A stretch of DNA of 64,000 bases from Pseudoalteromonas sp. T1lg23B. Its GTDB lineage: Bacteria; Pseudomonadota; Gammaproteobacteria; Enterobacterales; Alteromonadaceae. The notes under the pieces are model-generated. The model ran no database searches. It was not told where the DNA came from and worked only from the letters and a program-made list of their open reading frames with translations. This document shows, one piece after another, positions 19,873 through 29,633 of the stretch. The stretch spans positions 1 through 64,000 of the forward strand of contig NZ_PQBZ01000001.1 of assembly GCF_002964665.1 (NCBI RefSeq), read 5' to 3'. The number at the start of each line of letters is the position of its first letter. Position 1 is the stretch's first letter. Both the position numbers and the translations under genes were made by a program.

Positions 19873-20982
19873 TTACCACTGATGGCGGGCGAGTTGATAA
19901 GCCCGCTGATACTGCCCTGTTTGTTCAAAACTGTACAAAGCAGGTTCAACCCAAGTGGGCTGCCAATCTTGCTCCGGCAAACTGGCAAATATTTTTGCAG
20001 CTAGTTCAAAATCACCTTCTGCATTGGCCATACAGGCTAAACAAAAGAGGAGCTCGCTGTTTTGCTCTTGCTTTTTCAAACTGCTTTGAATAGCTTGAGT
20101 AAGCTTGGTATCACTGCCCTTGGCATCCGCCAGTACCGATGCGAGCTGATGATACTGCCCTTTTTTAAGGAGTCTTGCCAATGCATCATGAATATTCGCT
20201 AACTGGCCCTGAGAGGCCATCGCTTGCAGGTAAGCCTGCTGAGCATGTGCCTGCACGGCCTTAGGTAACTGTGACAAGTAACTCGTCGCATCTTGCTGTG
20301 CGAGGCTAAAAAAGCGTTTAAAGAAGCCTTGCCAGTACGCTTGCGTTAAGTCTAGTTGCTTGTATTTACTGGATAACGTATCTACAACTTCTGTCAACTT
20401 CTGCTCTTGTAACAGCCCATCAAGATAGCTACTCACCGCAGCCGCACTGGGCTTTTTCTGCTGCATAGGCTGCGCTAACAGCGCAAGCGCTTGCTCCGTT
20501 TGGTTTGCCCTTAGCCATAGCTTAGGCACCTGAGCTTGCGCCTCATCTGACATAGCTTGCAAATGTTGTAGCGCACCGGTTTGGTCGCCTGCTTGCAAAG
20601 CGGCTTTGGCCTGCAAAGCATATTGTTGGTCCTGCCACTGGCTAGGCGCATTCGTCTTAGCAAACGCACTTTGCACAGCGTGGGCATCATCATTCAACAT
20701 GCCCCATAATGCTTGGTTCAAGGCCTGTTGTGATCTCGCCCGTTTTTTATTACCAAAATGTCCTGTGGTTTTACGGCCAATTTGCCACAATAAACTCAAC
20801 AATTTAAAAGTTATCCACGTCCCAATCAGCACCATAAAAAGCAGTATCACAAACGACACAATGGTGCCTTCAATCGTTGTCTCATTGAAGGCGATTAAGA
20901 CATACCCTTTTTCACCAATGAGCAAATGACCTGCCGCCATGGCCAAAGCAACCACGGCTATCACCATCAGCGTTTTCATCAT
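19873..20982 (-). CDS. hemY: HemY protein (heme operon membrane protein)
   Basis: The protein is 369 residues. It has two N-terminal membrane segments (about 3-20 and 40-62) and a TPR-like helical remainder exposed to the periplasm or cytoplasm. HemY of gammaproteobacteria is a tetratricopeptide membrane protein of the heme operon with no settled catalytic role; it is unrelated to Bacillus HemY. The ATG at 20982 overlaps the hemDX stop as ATGA and is preceded by AAGGAG. A GTG at 20991 is less likely. Confidence 0.9.
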   Translation of the reverse strand: MMKTLMVIAVVALAMAAGHLLIGEKGYVLIAFNETTIEGTIVSFVILLFMVLIGTWITFKLLSLLWQIGRKTTGHFGNKKRARSQQALNQALWGMLNDDAHAVQSAFAKTNAPSQWQDQQYALQAKAALQAGDQTGALQHLQAMSDEAQAQVPKLWLRANQTEQALALLAQPMQQKKPSAAAVSSYLDGLLQEQKLTEVVDTLSSKYKQLDLTQAYWQGFFKRFFSLAQQDATSYLSQLPKAVQAHAQQAYLQAMASQGQLANIHDALARLLKKGQYHQLASVLADAKGSDTKLTQAIQSSLKKQEQNSELLFCLACMANAEGDFELAAKIFASLPEQDWQPTWVEPALYSFEQTGQYQRAYQLARHQW

Positions 20983-22784
20983 TGTAACCACTCCTTGAGC
21001 GCAGCACTGCTACTCAGCTCAACTTGTTTGTTGAACTGCAACGGCATGTGTTGTAGCTGTTTAATTCGCTCCTGCATCGCTTCAACCAACTCATGTTGAT
21101 TGTCGTAGTATTTACTCAACGTCATGCTGGCTGATTCCAAAGCACTAAAAAAGATGCTGGCTTGTTTGTCCATCAGTGCACTTTGAGCTTGTGATAAATG
21201 GCTGCGCAGTTGCGCTCTAAGTAGCTGTTGCTGTTCACTATCGAGTAAGGGATCAATCACCGCTGTTTCACGGGTTCTGATTTTTATAAAATCGTCGACT
21301 AGGTTTCGCCAAGTCTTTTGCAAATTACTTTGGAAATCATTTAAATCGCCAGACAGTTCGGTATTTTGTGCTTGTTTCGGCTCTGGCAGTTGTATTGTTT
21401 TCAAAGCCAGCTCGTCAACATGCTGCAACATCGCATGTAGCGTCAGGTAAGTATTTTCAAGTGCAGGTTTTGGCTGCGCTTCTAGCATCGCAATATCTGT
21501 AGCAATGGCACTGAGCAACGTTGTGTTATCGGCCTCATTTTGAACCACTTCGTACAATCGCTTTAACACCGCACTTGCGCCCTGAAAGTCTTGGTCAGCA
21601 TTTGCCTTAAACTCTGCCATGCGTTGCAAATACAAAGCTTCGCTGCTCAACGCACCACTTATCTGCTGTTTTGCTTGAGAAAGTGCGGCCTGTAGTTGCG
21701 CTTCGACCGTTTGTGATTGCACGGTGAGTTGCTGTTCAATGGCATCTCTTTGCCCCTGCATTGCAGTTTGTACAGATACCAATTGCGATTGCGTTTGTTT
21801 TAATTGTTCGTTTAGCTTGGCATTATCAGCACGCAATTGCGCCAACGCCGCATAAGTTTTATCGCTGATTTGCTGACCATGAATAATGAGCCCAGCAGTC
21901 GCTGCGCCCCCGGTGAGGGCCACCAATAAAGCCAACATCGCAAGTTTGCTAACTTTTTGTTTGAAAACCGGCTGCGATGGCTGTGTGACGCTCTCAGGTT
22001 TTGTTGCTTCAGGTTGCTTTTCTTGCTCGCTCATATGGCTACCTTGCTGATGTTGATTTGGCACTATGCATGTATAAATCGCCAGATCATCTGGCCCTTT
22101 TGCAACACTTATACGCGCTTTGCTAATGGCATAAGTATCATGTAAGTAATTTGCGCTACGCTGGCTTACCAAGAAAAAGTGGCAGCTTTTCAGCCAGTCG
22201 ATATATTCACTTTGTTGGCAATTAAACACCGCGTCAATTGCCGCATTGCTGGTAATGACTATACCGTCAATTTGCTCACTTCGCCAGAGGTCTAACCAGA
22301 TGCGAGGATCGTCCTGTTCAGGCACACGTTGATACACAGCACACATATTTAAAACGGCACCGCGCTGCTTAAAGGTCTGCGCCAGTAATGTTCTGCCCCC
22401 ACGGCCCTTTACCAGTACCACCTGTTTACTATCCAAATGTTGTAACTGGGGCAGCGCAAGTAGCCCTTCCGAGTCTTGCTGAGCGGGCGAGATGGCACTT
22501 CGAGAGAAACAATCTTTCACCGTCTTTGCGGTTTGCTCTCCCACCGCGAACAACTGCGCATTAACCGGTAAAGCGTCCACCTGAGCGGCCAGTTGTTTAA
22601 CCGCATCTTGAGAGATAAAGACAATCATGTCCGCATCATCCAAAGGTGCCAATTCTGCCGAGCTAAGCGTACAGGGCTCAATACGCAACACTGGGGTATG
22701 AATATTATAAATACTCTGAACTTCAAGAAGTTGCGATAGCTGTCGCCCCTTTCCTTCAGGACGAGTAATGGCAATGCGCATCAT
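20979..22784 (-). CDS. hemDX: Fused uroporphyrinogen-III synthase HemD / membrane protein HemX
   Basis: One uninterrupted 601-codon frame covers two enteric genes. Residues 1-245 are HemD, which closes and isomerises hydroxymethylbilane to uroporphyrinogen III; TRPEGKG at the start and VITSNAAIDA near 155 are typical. From about 251 it is HemX: a Gln/Pro/Glu-rich stretch, one membrane segment (about 281-300, KLAMLALLVALTGG) and a long coiled coil. At codon 251 an ATG with AAGG 9 bases upstream sits exactly at the expected HemX start, so a separate HemX may also be made. The start ATG overlaps the hemC stop (TGATG). I recall fused HemD/HemX as a known annotation in this group; that is memory, not a search. 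Confidence 0.9.
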   Translation of the reverse strand: MMRIAITRPEGKGRQLSQLLEVQSIYNIHTPVLRIEPCTLSSAELAPLDDADMIVFISQDAVKQLAAQVDALPVNAQLFAVGEQTAKTVKDCFSRSAISPAQQDSEGLLALPQLQHLDSKQVVLVKGRGGRTLLAQTFKQRGAVLNMCAVYQRVPEQDDPRIWLDLWRSEQIDGIVITSNAAIDAVFNCQQSEYIDWLKSCHFFLVSQRSANYLHDTYAISKARISVAKGPDDLAIYTCIVPNQHQQGSHMSEQEKQPEATKPESVTQPSQPVFKQKVSKLAMLALLVALTGGAATAGLIIHGQQISDKTYAALAQLRADNAKLNEQLKQTQSQLVSVQTAMQGQRDAIEQQLTVQSQTVEAQLQAALSQAKQQISGALSSEALYLQRMAEFKANADQDFQGASAVLKRLYEVVQNEADNTTLLSAIATDIAMLEAQPKPALENTYLTLHAMLQHVDELALKTIQLPEPKQAQNTELSGDLNDFQSNLQKTWRNLVDDFIKIRTRETAVIDPLLDSEQQQLLRAQLRSHLSQAQSALMDKQASIFFSALESASMTLSKYYDNQHELVEAMQERIKQLQHMPLQFNKQVELSSSAALKEWLQ

Positions 22785-23719
22785 CAAGCGCCTTTATAAA
22801 CCTCGGCGAGGATTTTATCCGCACCTAGTGCTAATAATTGCTCGGCCAATTCAGTTCCTAACTGCTCAGCATGATCGCGATGACCAGAAACTTCAGCACG
22901 TAAAATTTCTTTGCCATCAAGTGATCCCACCAGGCCCCGCAATGAAACCTGCTCACCACTGACTTCGGCATATGCACCGATCGGCACCTGACAACCGCCT
23001 TCCAAACGACGGTTCATGGCACGCTCCGCAAGCACTCGAATGCGTGTTTGCTCATGTTCCAATGGCGCCAATAAGCGCTTTGTTAAGGTATCATCACTAC
23101 GACACTCAATCCCAACCGCTCCTTGACCGTTCGCAGGTAAAGACTGTTCAGGTTCAATATAACTGGCAATGCGATCTGACATCTCTAAACGCAACAAACC
23201 AGCGGCTGCCAAGATAATGGCGTCGTAGTCACCATTATCTAACTTGGCTAAACGGGTATTCACATTACCGCGTAGGTCACGGATATCCAGATCGGGGCGT
23301 AATGCTCTGATCTGACACTGACGACGTAAACTTGAAGTACCAACCACCGCCCCTTGGGGTAACTCGCTTAATTGCTTATAGCGGTTTGAAACAAACGCAT
23401 CACGAGGGTCTTCACGTTCGCAAATAGTGTACAGCTCCAAGCCCTCAGGAAATTCAACCGGTACATCTTTCATCGAATGCACGGCAATGTCAGCACGCCC
23501 CTCTAACATTGCTTGTTCTAGCTCTTTTACAAACAATCCTTTACCACCAATTTTTGCCAAAGGTGTATCAAGAATAATATCCCCCTGCGTGGACATGGGC
23601 ACCAACTCTACGTTGAGTTCTGGGTGAAAATGCATCAGCTGTGCTTTAACAAATTCCGCTTGCCACAGCGCTAATGCACTTTTTCTCGTTGCAATTCGTA
23701 GGGTATGTTGTTGTGTCAT
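22784..23719 (-). CDS. hemC: Porphobilinogen deaminase (hydroxymethylbilane synthase) HemC
   Basis: The protein is 311 residues and polymerises four porphobilinogens on a dipyrromethane cofactor. The cofactor cysteine is Cys243 in [10 protein letters not shown]. Substrate-site motifs MKDVP near 84 and GTSSLRRQ near 128 are intact. A TTG at 23725 is also in frame, but the ATG at 23719 has AAGG upstream at good spacing. It is followed without a gap by hemDX. Confidence 0.96.
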   Translation of the reverse strand: MTQQHTLRIATRKSALALWQAEFVKAQLMHFHPELNVELVPMSTQGDIILDTPLAKIGGKGLFVKELEQAMLEGRADIAVHSMKDVPVEFPEGLELYTICEREDPRDAFVSNRYKQLSELPQGAVVGTSSLRRQCQIRALRPDLDIRDLRGNVNTRLAKLDNGDYDAIILAAAGLLRLEMSDRIASYIEPEQSLPANGQGAVGIECRSDDTLTKRLLAPLEHEQTRIRVLAERAMNRRLEGGCQVPIGAYAEVSGEQVSLRGLVGSLDGKEILRAEVSGHRDHAEQLGTELAEQLLALGADKILAEVYKGA

Positions 23720-23739
23720 AGTCAACCTTTGATGGACCT

Positions 23740-24564
23740 TTAATCGGCCTCAGATAAAATTCGAAAAGATTTTTGTGCAAGTAGCTGACCTTGCTCGGTC
23801 ACAACTTCCACGCGCCAAGGCCCTGTCTGGCTTGGCATGATATTTTTACTTGAATAAGTGCGAAAACGGATAGCACTAATTTGCAATGGGATCTCGGCCA
23901 TCAACTGGTCTTGGTGAAACCACAAATGCTGTACAGTTTGCCCTTGCATATTGTTTATTTCAGTAAAGAAAAATAGCTTCTCAGTGAAATCAGTGTGCTC
24001 AAGGTGCTCTTTGAGTACGTCAATGGGCTCTCTATCAGCAATGCCAGTTGTAAGTACCGCACGACTGACCAAGTTACTATCGATTTGCGCGCCCAACGCG
24101 ACATTGGTAATGTTGGCGTCGGCTGCAAAAGCATTAACCGGCTCGCTTTCACTGTCAGTTTGTAGCTCCTGAGCCACCTTAGACTCAGCTTGGCTGCTCT
24201 CATCCTCAGCGCTTAAGTCCGGTTCATCGGACGCCTCTTCAAGCTCCGGTAAGCTAGCGGACGATGATGAACTAAGTGTGGGCGTAACAACAGGCTCCTG
24301 CTGCGGTACTTGAGCAATATCAATTGACTCACTATTAGGTGTTACTACTGACTCTTCCTCGAGCGAAGGCTGTAATTGCGTATCCATGGGTGCCATTTCA
24401 ATGGCATTAACCGAATTGCTCAACCCATATACAACCGCCACTGCAAACAACAACACAGCACTTGATGCGGCAAATATGCGTCGCCAGTGCCACTGATAAC
24501 TGACCTCGGGGCTGGCTTGTGGTACTTTGCTAACCGCGGTTTTTATAACGATCCTTTGTGTCAT
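23740..24564 (-). CDS. DUF2914 domain protein, single-pass membrane
   Basis: The protein is 274 residues. A short cytoplasmic N-terminus precedes one membrane segment (about 29-50). Next is an acidic, Ser/Glu/Gln-rich linker of low complexity (about 55-150), and the C-terminal DUF2914 domain ends in [20 protein letters not shown]. The function of DUF2914 is not known. The gene lies 14 bases upstream of the hemC frame and 16 bases after the esterase gene, so it is almost certainly co-transcribed with heme synthesis. Confidence 0.8.
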   Translation of the reverse strand: MTQRIVIKTAVSKVPQASPEVSYQWHWRRIFAASSAVLLFAVAVVYGLSNSVNAIEMAPMDTQLQPSLEEESVVTPNSESIDIAQVPQQEPVVTPTLSSSSSASLPELEEASDEPDLSAEDESSQAESKVAQELQTDSESEPVNAFAADANITNVALGAQIDSNLVSRAVLTTGIADREPIDVLKEHLEHTDFTEKLFFFTEINNMQGQTVQHLWFHQDQLMAEIPLQISAIRFRTYSSKNIMPSQTGPWRVEVVTEQGQLLAQKSFRILSEAD

Positions 24565-24580
24565 TGTTGCAGCTCCTAAA

Positions 24581-25234
24581 TTAAGACAGTGTTGCGATCA
24601 ACCATTGACGGATCGCAATGAGTTCTTCGTAACACACTTGATGGGCCATCGGATATTCTTGCCAGCTTACCTGATAACCTTGTTTGTGCAAGGCACTATA
24701 AGCTTGTTGTCCAGCCGACACCGCAACAACGGGATCTTGACTGCCATGGGCCATGAAAATATTTAAGTCGCTCTGTTTTGCTTCATCAGCAAGTTTATGC
24801 GCAGCACACATATAGGTAGACAGCGCCATCACACCCCCTAGCTGATACGCAAGTCTTGGTGCCAAGTGTAACGCAATCACCCCTCCTTGAGAAAAACCCG
24901 CCAAAATGATGCGTTCAGGAGCGATACCCTTATCTAACTCACTTTGTATTAAGGCTTCAACGGCTGTGGCCGACTCTCTAACACCCGCTTCATCGGCTCG
25001 ATTATCAAGATCCAGTGACTTAATATCGTACCAAGAACGCATCACCATGCCACCATTGATGGTGACTGCTTGCTGCGGCGCATGAGGAAAAATAAATCTA
25101 ACACCCAATTCATCTGGCAACTCTAGCTCTGATGCAATCGGTAAAAATCCCTCACCTGAGTCACCCAAGCCGTGTAGCCAAATGATACTCGCTTTGTGCT
25201 CGCCTTTGGCTGCATATTCTACAAACGGCAACAT
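24581..25234 (-). CDS. Carboxylesterase / alpha-beta hydrolase
   Basis: The protein is 217 residues of the phospholipase/carboxylesterase family. It has the oxyanion loop IIWLHGLGDSGEGF near residue 20, the nucleophile elbow GFSQGG near 113, and the acid and base in HGSQDPVV and MAHQVC. It acts on short acyl esters; the true substrate is unknown. The start codon overlaps the cyaY stop by one base (TGATG), indicating translational coupling. Confidence 0.88.
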   Translation of the reverse strand: MLPFVEYAAKGEHKASIIWLHGLGDSGEGFLPIASELELPDELGVRFIFPHAPQQAVTINGGMVMRSWYDIKSLDLDNRADEAGVRESATAVEALIQSELDKGIAPERIILAGFSQGGVIALHLAPRLAYQLGGVMALSTYMCAAHKLADEAKQSDLNIFMAHGSQDPVVAVSAGQQAYSALHKQGYQVSWQEYPMAHQVCYEELIAIRQWLIATLS

Positions 25235-25554
25235 CAGTTATGCTGCCACTTAATTTCAGAACCGGCCTGACGCGTCGCTGCATCACACATAAACTGCCAG
25301 AATTCTGCGCCTGAACGATTGTCTATCCACTTATCACCATGTAATTCAAAGTGATGACCGTTAAACTTGGTTGCAACCCACACTTGATGCAAAGGTGCCT
25401 GCTTGTTGATCACAATTTTGCTCTTATCAGCAAAAATGATTTCTAAGATACCTGCGGCGGATTCATAGTCTAAATCAGCGTCACAGTCATCAATCTGTTC
25501 TTCTATGGTAAGCATTAAGGCATCAGCCAACTCATGGTACTCGGAATCAGTCAT
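25234..25554 (-). CDS. cyaY: Iron-sulfur cluster assembly protein CyaY (frataxin)
   Basis: This 106-residue frataxin is the same length as the E. coli protein. The first helix is acidic ([14 protein letters not shown]), the iron-binding ridge of the family, and the sheet carries [17 protein letters not shown]. Frataxin binds iron and tunes IscS. It heads the leftward operon that ends in hemCDXY, which joins two iron-using cofactors. It is divergent from lptM. Confidence 0.95.
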   Translation of the reverse strand: MTDSEYHELADALMLTIEEQIDDCDADLDYESAAGILEIIFADKSKIVINKQAPLHQVWVATKFNGHHFELHGDKWIDNRSGAEFWQFMCDAATRQAGSEIKWQHN

Positions 25555-25676
25555 ATGATATCCCTCATTTGTACAAAGTTTTAGCTATTCAAGCAGTAAA
25601 ATACTCGTTTCAATAGCTGCTTTTTTTACGAATTCTGTTACTCTGCGATTATAAAGGCACTGACATCATTAATCTA

Positions 25677-25871
25677 ATGAAAGCGACACTCTCTCAATCT
25701 GGCTTATTATTTTTGGTATTCTTCACTACGCTTATGTTAGTAGGCTGTGGACAAAGTGGGCCATTATATTTACCCAAGCAGCAACCTAACAGCACTAACC
25801 AAACACCTAAAGCATCAGAGGCTGATACACAGCAAAAAAAAGATGCTCTCAATAAACAGCAGGAAGGTTAG
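25677..25871 (+). CDS. lptM: LPS translocon maturation chaperone LptM (YifL-like lipoprotein)
   Basis: This is a 64-residue lipoprotein. The signal peptide ends in lipobox LVGC, and the mature N-terminus CGQSGPLYLP is the conserved part of the YifL/LptM family. In E. coli LptM binds the LptDE translocon and promotes correct LptD disulfides at the outer membrane. The rest is a low-complexity Gln/Asn/Lys tail. It is followed without a gap by lysA, as in enteric yifL-dapF loci. Confidence 0.88.
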   Translation: MKATLSQSGLLFLVFFTTLMLVGCGQSGPLYLPKQQPNSTNQTPKASEADTQQKKDALNKQQEG

Positions 25872-27125
25872 ATGGACTTTTTTCACTATAAAGAGCAGCA
25901 GTTGTTTGCCGAGGATGTATCCATAACGGATATTGCAAACCAATATGGCACGCCATGCTATGTGTACTCTCGTAAAACATTAGAAAGACACTACCACGCT
26001 TTTACCGACGCAGCAGCAGGCCATCCACATTTGGTTTGTTATGCCGTCAAAGCCAACTCTAATATTGCCGTGCTCAATGTCCTTGCGCGTTTGGGTGCTG
26101 GCTTTGATATTGTATCTAAGGGCGAGCTGGCTCGTGTTTTGGAGGCCCATGGCGACCCAAGTAAGGTGGTGTTCTCTGGGGTGGCTAAAACCGCAGATGA
26201 AATCGCCTTTGCGCTGTCTCATAACATCAAATGCTTTAACGTGGAGTCCAGTGCCGAGCTTAAACGTATCAGCCACGTAGCCAGTGAAATGAACACTACT
26301 GCGCGTATTTCTATCCGTGTAAATCCAGATATTGATGCTAAAACACACCCCTATATATCCACTGGGTTAAAAGAGAATAAATTTGGCATCGATATCAAAC
26401 AAGCCTTTGATGTGTATCAGTTAGCCTTCGCTCTACCCGGCATCGAAGTGGTTGGGGTCGATTTTCATATTGGTTCACAGCTAACAGAAGTAGAGCCTTT
26501 CTTAGCGGCGCTTGATAAGGTCTTGGCATTAGTTGAAAAGCTCAAAACGGCAGGCATAGAATTACAGCATCTGGATATTGGTGGTGGCTTAGGTGTGCCT
26601 TATGACAGTGAAAAGCCACCTCATCCAAGCGCTTATGCTGCTGAGGTAAAAGCAAAGCTGAGCGCCTATCCGACCCTTGAATTAGTTTTTGAACCGGGTC
26701 GTGCCATTGCTGCCAATGCGGGAGTTTTAGTCACTAAAGTTGAATATTTAAAATGCTCTCAAGACAAACACTTTGCCATTGTCGATGCTGGTATGAATGA
26801 CATGCTACGCCCGTCATTGTACCAAGCTTGGCAAAATATTATTGCTGTCAGTCCTCGCGATGATGGCACGCCAACACATAACTATGATGTCGTTGGGCCG
26901 GTGTGTGAAACTGGTGACTTTCTTGGTAAAAACCGACTACTGGCGATTCAAGAAGGTGATTTGCTAGCGCAACGCAGCGCTGGCGCTTATGGTTTTACTA
27001 TGAGCTCAAACTATAATTCACGCCCACGGGTCGCTGAGCTGATGGTCGATGGTGATAAGTGCTACCTTGTTCGTCAAAGAGAATCTCTGTCTTCGCTTTG
27101 GCAGGGCGAGCATTTGTTACCTTAA
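25872..27125 (+). CDS. lysA: Diaminopimelate decarboxylase LysA
   Basis: This 417-residue PLP enzyme makes L-lysine from meso-diaminopimelate. The PLP lysine is Lys60 in CYAVKANSN; HIGSQ near 198 and the GGGLGVPY phosphate loop near 238 are intact. Residues of the dimer partner are visible in GPVCETGDF. The start ATG follows the lptM stop directly, and AGGAAGG within the lptM end serves as ribosome site. dapF, the previous enzyme in the pathway, lies downstream. Confidence 0.96.
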   Translation: MDFFHYKEQQLFAEDVSITDIANQYGTPCYVYSRKTLERHYHAFTDAAAGHPHLVCYAVKANSNIAVLNVLARLGAGFDIVSKGELARVLEAHGDPSKVVFSGVAKTADEIAFALSHNIKCFNVESSAELKRISHVASEMNTTARISIRVNPDIDAKTHPYISTGLKENKFGIDIKQAFDVYQLAFALPGIEVVGVDFHIGSQLTEVEPFLAALDKVLALVEKLKTAGIELQHLDIGGGLGVPYDSEKPPHPSAYAAEVKAKLSAYPTLELVFEPGRAIAANAGVLVTKVEYLKCSQDKHFAIVDAGMNDMLRPSLYQAWQNIIAVSPRDDGTPTHNYDVVGPVCETGDFLGKNRLLAIQEGDLLAQRSAGAYGFTMSSNYNSRPRVAELMVDGDKCYLVRQRESLSSLWQGEHLLP

Positions 27126-27191
27126 TTTATTAATGACAGCGGTGCCCCTAGCATGGCAAAGTTAACTCATCAGGAGTTGTATTAAGACATT

Positions 27192-28022
27192 ATGTTTGTA
27201 AATTTTTCAAAAATGCATGGCTTGGGCAATGATTTTATGGTGGTCGATAACATCACCCAGAATGTATTTTTGTCCCGCGATCAAATTAAAAAACTCGCAG
27301 ATAGAAACTTTGGTGTGGGCTTTGACCAACTTCTCATGGTTGAAGCGCCCTATTCGCCAGAGCTGGATTTTCATTATCGTATTTTTAATGCTGATGGCAC
27401 CGAAGTAGAACAATGTGGTAACGGCGCTCGCTGCTTTGCTCGCTTTGTGCGCATGAAAGGGTTAACCAACCGTCATAAAGTCTCTGTCTCGACCAAATCA
27501 GGGAACATTACACTTTATTCAGAAAAAGATGGTCAGGTCACCGTCAATATGGGGCATCCACAGTTTGCACCAGCCAGCATTCCTTTCAAAGCCAGCAAGT
27601 CTGAGCTGACATATATTATGCGCGCACAGGAACATACGGTGTTTTGTGGTGTGGTCTCGATGGGTAATCCGCATTGTGTGCTGGAAGTTGAGGACATTGA
27701 TAGCGCAGAAGTCGAGACATTGGGGCCACTTTTGGAAACCCACGAACGATTTCCAGAACGCGCTAACATTGGCTTTATGCAAATCCTTAATTCTGAGCAC
27801 ATCAAACTTAGGGTTTGGGAGCGTGGCGCACAAGAGACTTTGGCGTGCGGAAGTGGCGCATGTGCAGCCGTCGTAATTGGCATCATGCAAAAGAAACTGG
27901 CTAATACGGTTAGAGTTGACTTGCCCGGTGGCAGCTTGCAGGTACGCTGGCAAGGCGAGGGACACAGCGTAAAAATGACCGGTCCAGCCGAGCATGTTTT
28001 TGATGGACAGATCTCGTTGTAA
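27192..28022 (+). CDS. dapF: Diaminopimelate epimerase DapF
   Basis: The protein has 276 residues and interconverts LL- and meso-diaminopimelate, feeding lysine and peptidoglycan. The two active-site cysteines are in EQCGNGARC near residue 75 and LACGSGACA near 220. The family's N-terminal [11 protein letters not shown] is present. It lies between lysA and the DUF484 gene, in the conserved order that leads to xerC. Confidence 0.97.
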   Translation: MFVNFSKMHGLGNDFMVVDNITQNVFLSRDQIKKLADRNFGVGFDQLLMVEAPYSPELDFHYRIFNADGTEVEQCGNGARCFARFVRMKGLTNRHKVSVSTKSGNITLYSEKDGQVTVNMGHPQFAPASIPFKASKSELTYIMRAQEHTVFCGVVSMGNPHCVLEVEDIDSAEVETLGPLLETHERFPERANIGFMQILNSEHIKLRVWERGAQETLACGSGACAAVVIGIMQKKLANTVRVDLPGGSLQVRWQGEGHSVKMTGPAEHVFDGQISL

Positions 28023-28039
28023 CAATACTGAGGTATATC

Positions 28040-28666
28040 ATGAGTACAAAAACTAATCTTGATGAGCAATCAGTCTGTGATTACTTAAGCCGTCACCCTG
28101 ATTTTTTACTCAATCATCCCTACGTACTGTTAGAAATGGATTTACACGGTAAAAGCCAAGGTTTGCCAAATCTAGCATTGCAACAGCAGCGCTTACTTAG
28201 AGAACAAAATCAACAACTAAAACAGCAGTTGGCCAGTATGTCTCACAGTGCCTTGGAAAACGAGCAGATCTTCAAATTACTCAGCGAGTGCCAAAGGCAA
28301 TTATGGCACTGTAATAGCTTTGCCCAGCTCGCTGAGGCGCTTGCCGACACCCTGAGCCGCCCAGCGAATATCATGAGCTGTCAGTTGCTACCCTATAACA
28401 CAGAACTTAGCCAGTTGGTAAACACTCGCTTACTCAACAATGGCGTTTATCTGGGTCGCTTGTCAAAGCAGGAACAACAGCAGTTGTGGCCAGATAATGA
28501 TCACGTTCGCTCTGTCGCACTTTACTTGATTGGCGGTAGCGATAAACCAGAAGCCATTTTGGCGTTTGCCAGTGACCATGCGGAACACTTCTCGCCAACC
28601 AATGACACGCTATTTATGCAAGAGTTCGTCACCACCTTGCAAGTACGCTTAAGCGCGCTGGCTTAA
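28040..28666 (+). CDS. DUF484 family protein
   Basis: This 208-residue protein is of the DUF484 family (YigA type) commonly found between dapF and xerC. The N-terminal part has the signature SVCDYLSRHPDFLLNHPYVL, then a Gln-rich coiled coil (about 52-75) and a GAF-like C-terminal half. Its function is unknown. It is 17 bases from dapF and 7 bases from xerC, so it belongs to that operon. Confidence 0.88.
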   Translation: MSTKTNLDEQSVCDYLSRHPDFLLNHPYVLLEMDLHGKSQGLPNLALQQQRLLREQNQQLKQQLASMSHSALENEQIFKLLSECQRQLWHCNSFAQLAEALADTLSRPANIMSCQLLPYNTELSQLVNTRLLNNGVYLGRLSKQEQQQLWPDNDHVRSVALYLIGGSDKPEAILAFASDHAEHFSPTNDTLFMQEFVTTLQVRLSALA

Positions 28667-28673
28667 GTTATCT

Positions 28674-29612
28674 ATGGCCGCTCAGCAAGTTCTCGATACA
28701 CAATGGCTGCAACCCATTGATGATTTCATGGCCTACTTACGCTTCGAGAAAAGCTATTCTGCGCATACCTTGAGCCAATATCAAACACAGCTGCTTCAGG
28801 CCGCAGAGTATTTTTCACAGCATGCCAATGATTGGCTTAATGTCAGTAGTGAGCAAATTCGCCGCTTTAGTATGCACCTGCGCAGCAAGCAATATAACCC
28901 TCGTAGTATTAACTTAAAGCTCAGTTGTATCCGCAGTCTCTATAAGTTTTTAAAAGCGAAGCATACGACGCACAGCACCTTTAGCAATCCTGGCGAAGGC
29001 ATTAAAGGCCCCAAGTTTGACAAACCACTGCCTAAAAATCTCGATGTAGATCAAATGGCACAGCTGCTATCTATCCACGATGATGATGCTCTGGCCATCA
29101 GAGACAAAGCCATGATGGAACTGATGTACTCAAGCGGTCTTCGCATCAGTGAGCTGGTGAATGTCAATCTCGGCGATATTCGCGACGGCGAAATTCGTGT
29201 GCTAGGTAAAGGCAACAAGGAACGCGTCATCCCCGTCGGTGGTAAAGCACTGGCTGCTTTAGAAAGTTGGCTTGCTCTGCGGGCGCAATTTGCCAATGAG
29301 GGAGAAGTCGCGGTGTTTTTAAGTAAGCGAAAACAACGTATTTCTATTCGTCATGTACGAGAGCGCATGAAAGAATGGGGTCTTAAACAAGGTATTAGTA
29401 CCCCCATTCACCCTCACAAGTTGCGACACTCGTTTGCCAGTCATATGCTGGAGTCCAGTGGCGACCTGAGAGCGATTCAAGAAATGTTGGGCCATACCAG
29501 CTTGTCGGCCACTCAGGTGTATACCCATGTGGACTTTCAGCATCTCGCTAAGGTATATGATAAAGCACATCCAAGGGCTAAAAAGCGCCATTCAAATGAT
29601 GATGAACATTAA
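28674..29612 (+). CDS. xerC: Site-specific tyrosine recombinase XerC
   Basis: The protein is 312 residues. With XerD it resolves chromosome dimers at dif. An N-terminal SAM-like DNA-binding domain (about 15-105) precedes the catalytic domain. The catalytic set is present: Arg in SSGLRISELV, Lys in GKGNKERVIP, His and Arg in HKLRHSFASH, His in LGHTSL and Tyr in TQVYTHVD. Core gene context (dapF upstream, yigB-type phosphatase downstream) marks it as XerC and not an element integrase. Confidence 0.95.
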   Translation: MAAQQVLDTQWLQPIDDFMAYLRFEKSYSAHTLSQYQTQLLQAAEYFSQHANDWLNVSSEQIRRFSMHLRSKQYNPRSINLKLSCIRSLYKFLKAKHTTHSTFSNPGEGIKGPKFDKPLPKNLDVDQMAQLLSIHDDDALAIRDKAMMELMYSSGLRISELVNVNLGDIRDGEIRVLGKGNKERVIPVGGKALAALESWLALRAQFANEGEVAVFLSKRKQRISIRHVRERMKEWGLKQGISTPIHPHKLRHSFASHMLESSGDLRAIQEMLGHTSLSATQVYTHVDFQHLAKVYDKAHPRAKKRHSNDDEH

Positions 29613-29633
29613 TAATCAAAAAGGCATGTAAAT

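Noticed and set aside
27519..28069. Long antisense frames (168 and 178 codons) opposite dapF
   Set aside because: They mirror dapF, a strongly conserved gene, and show no family features, so they are shadows.
28674..29612. Tyrosine recombinase as sign of an integrated element
   Set aside because: Full XerC signature and the conserved dapF-DUF484-xerC-HAD context mark it as the housekeeping enzyme.
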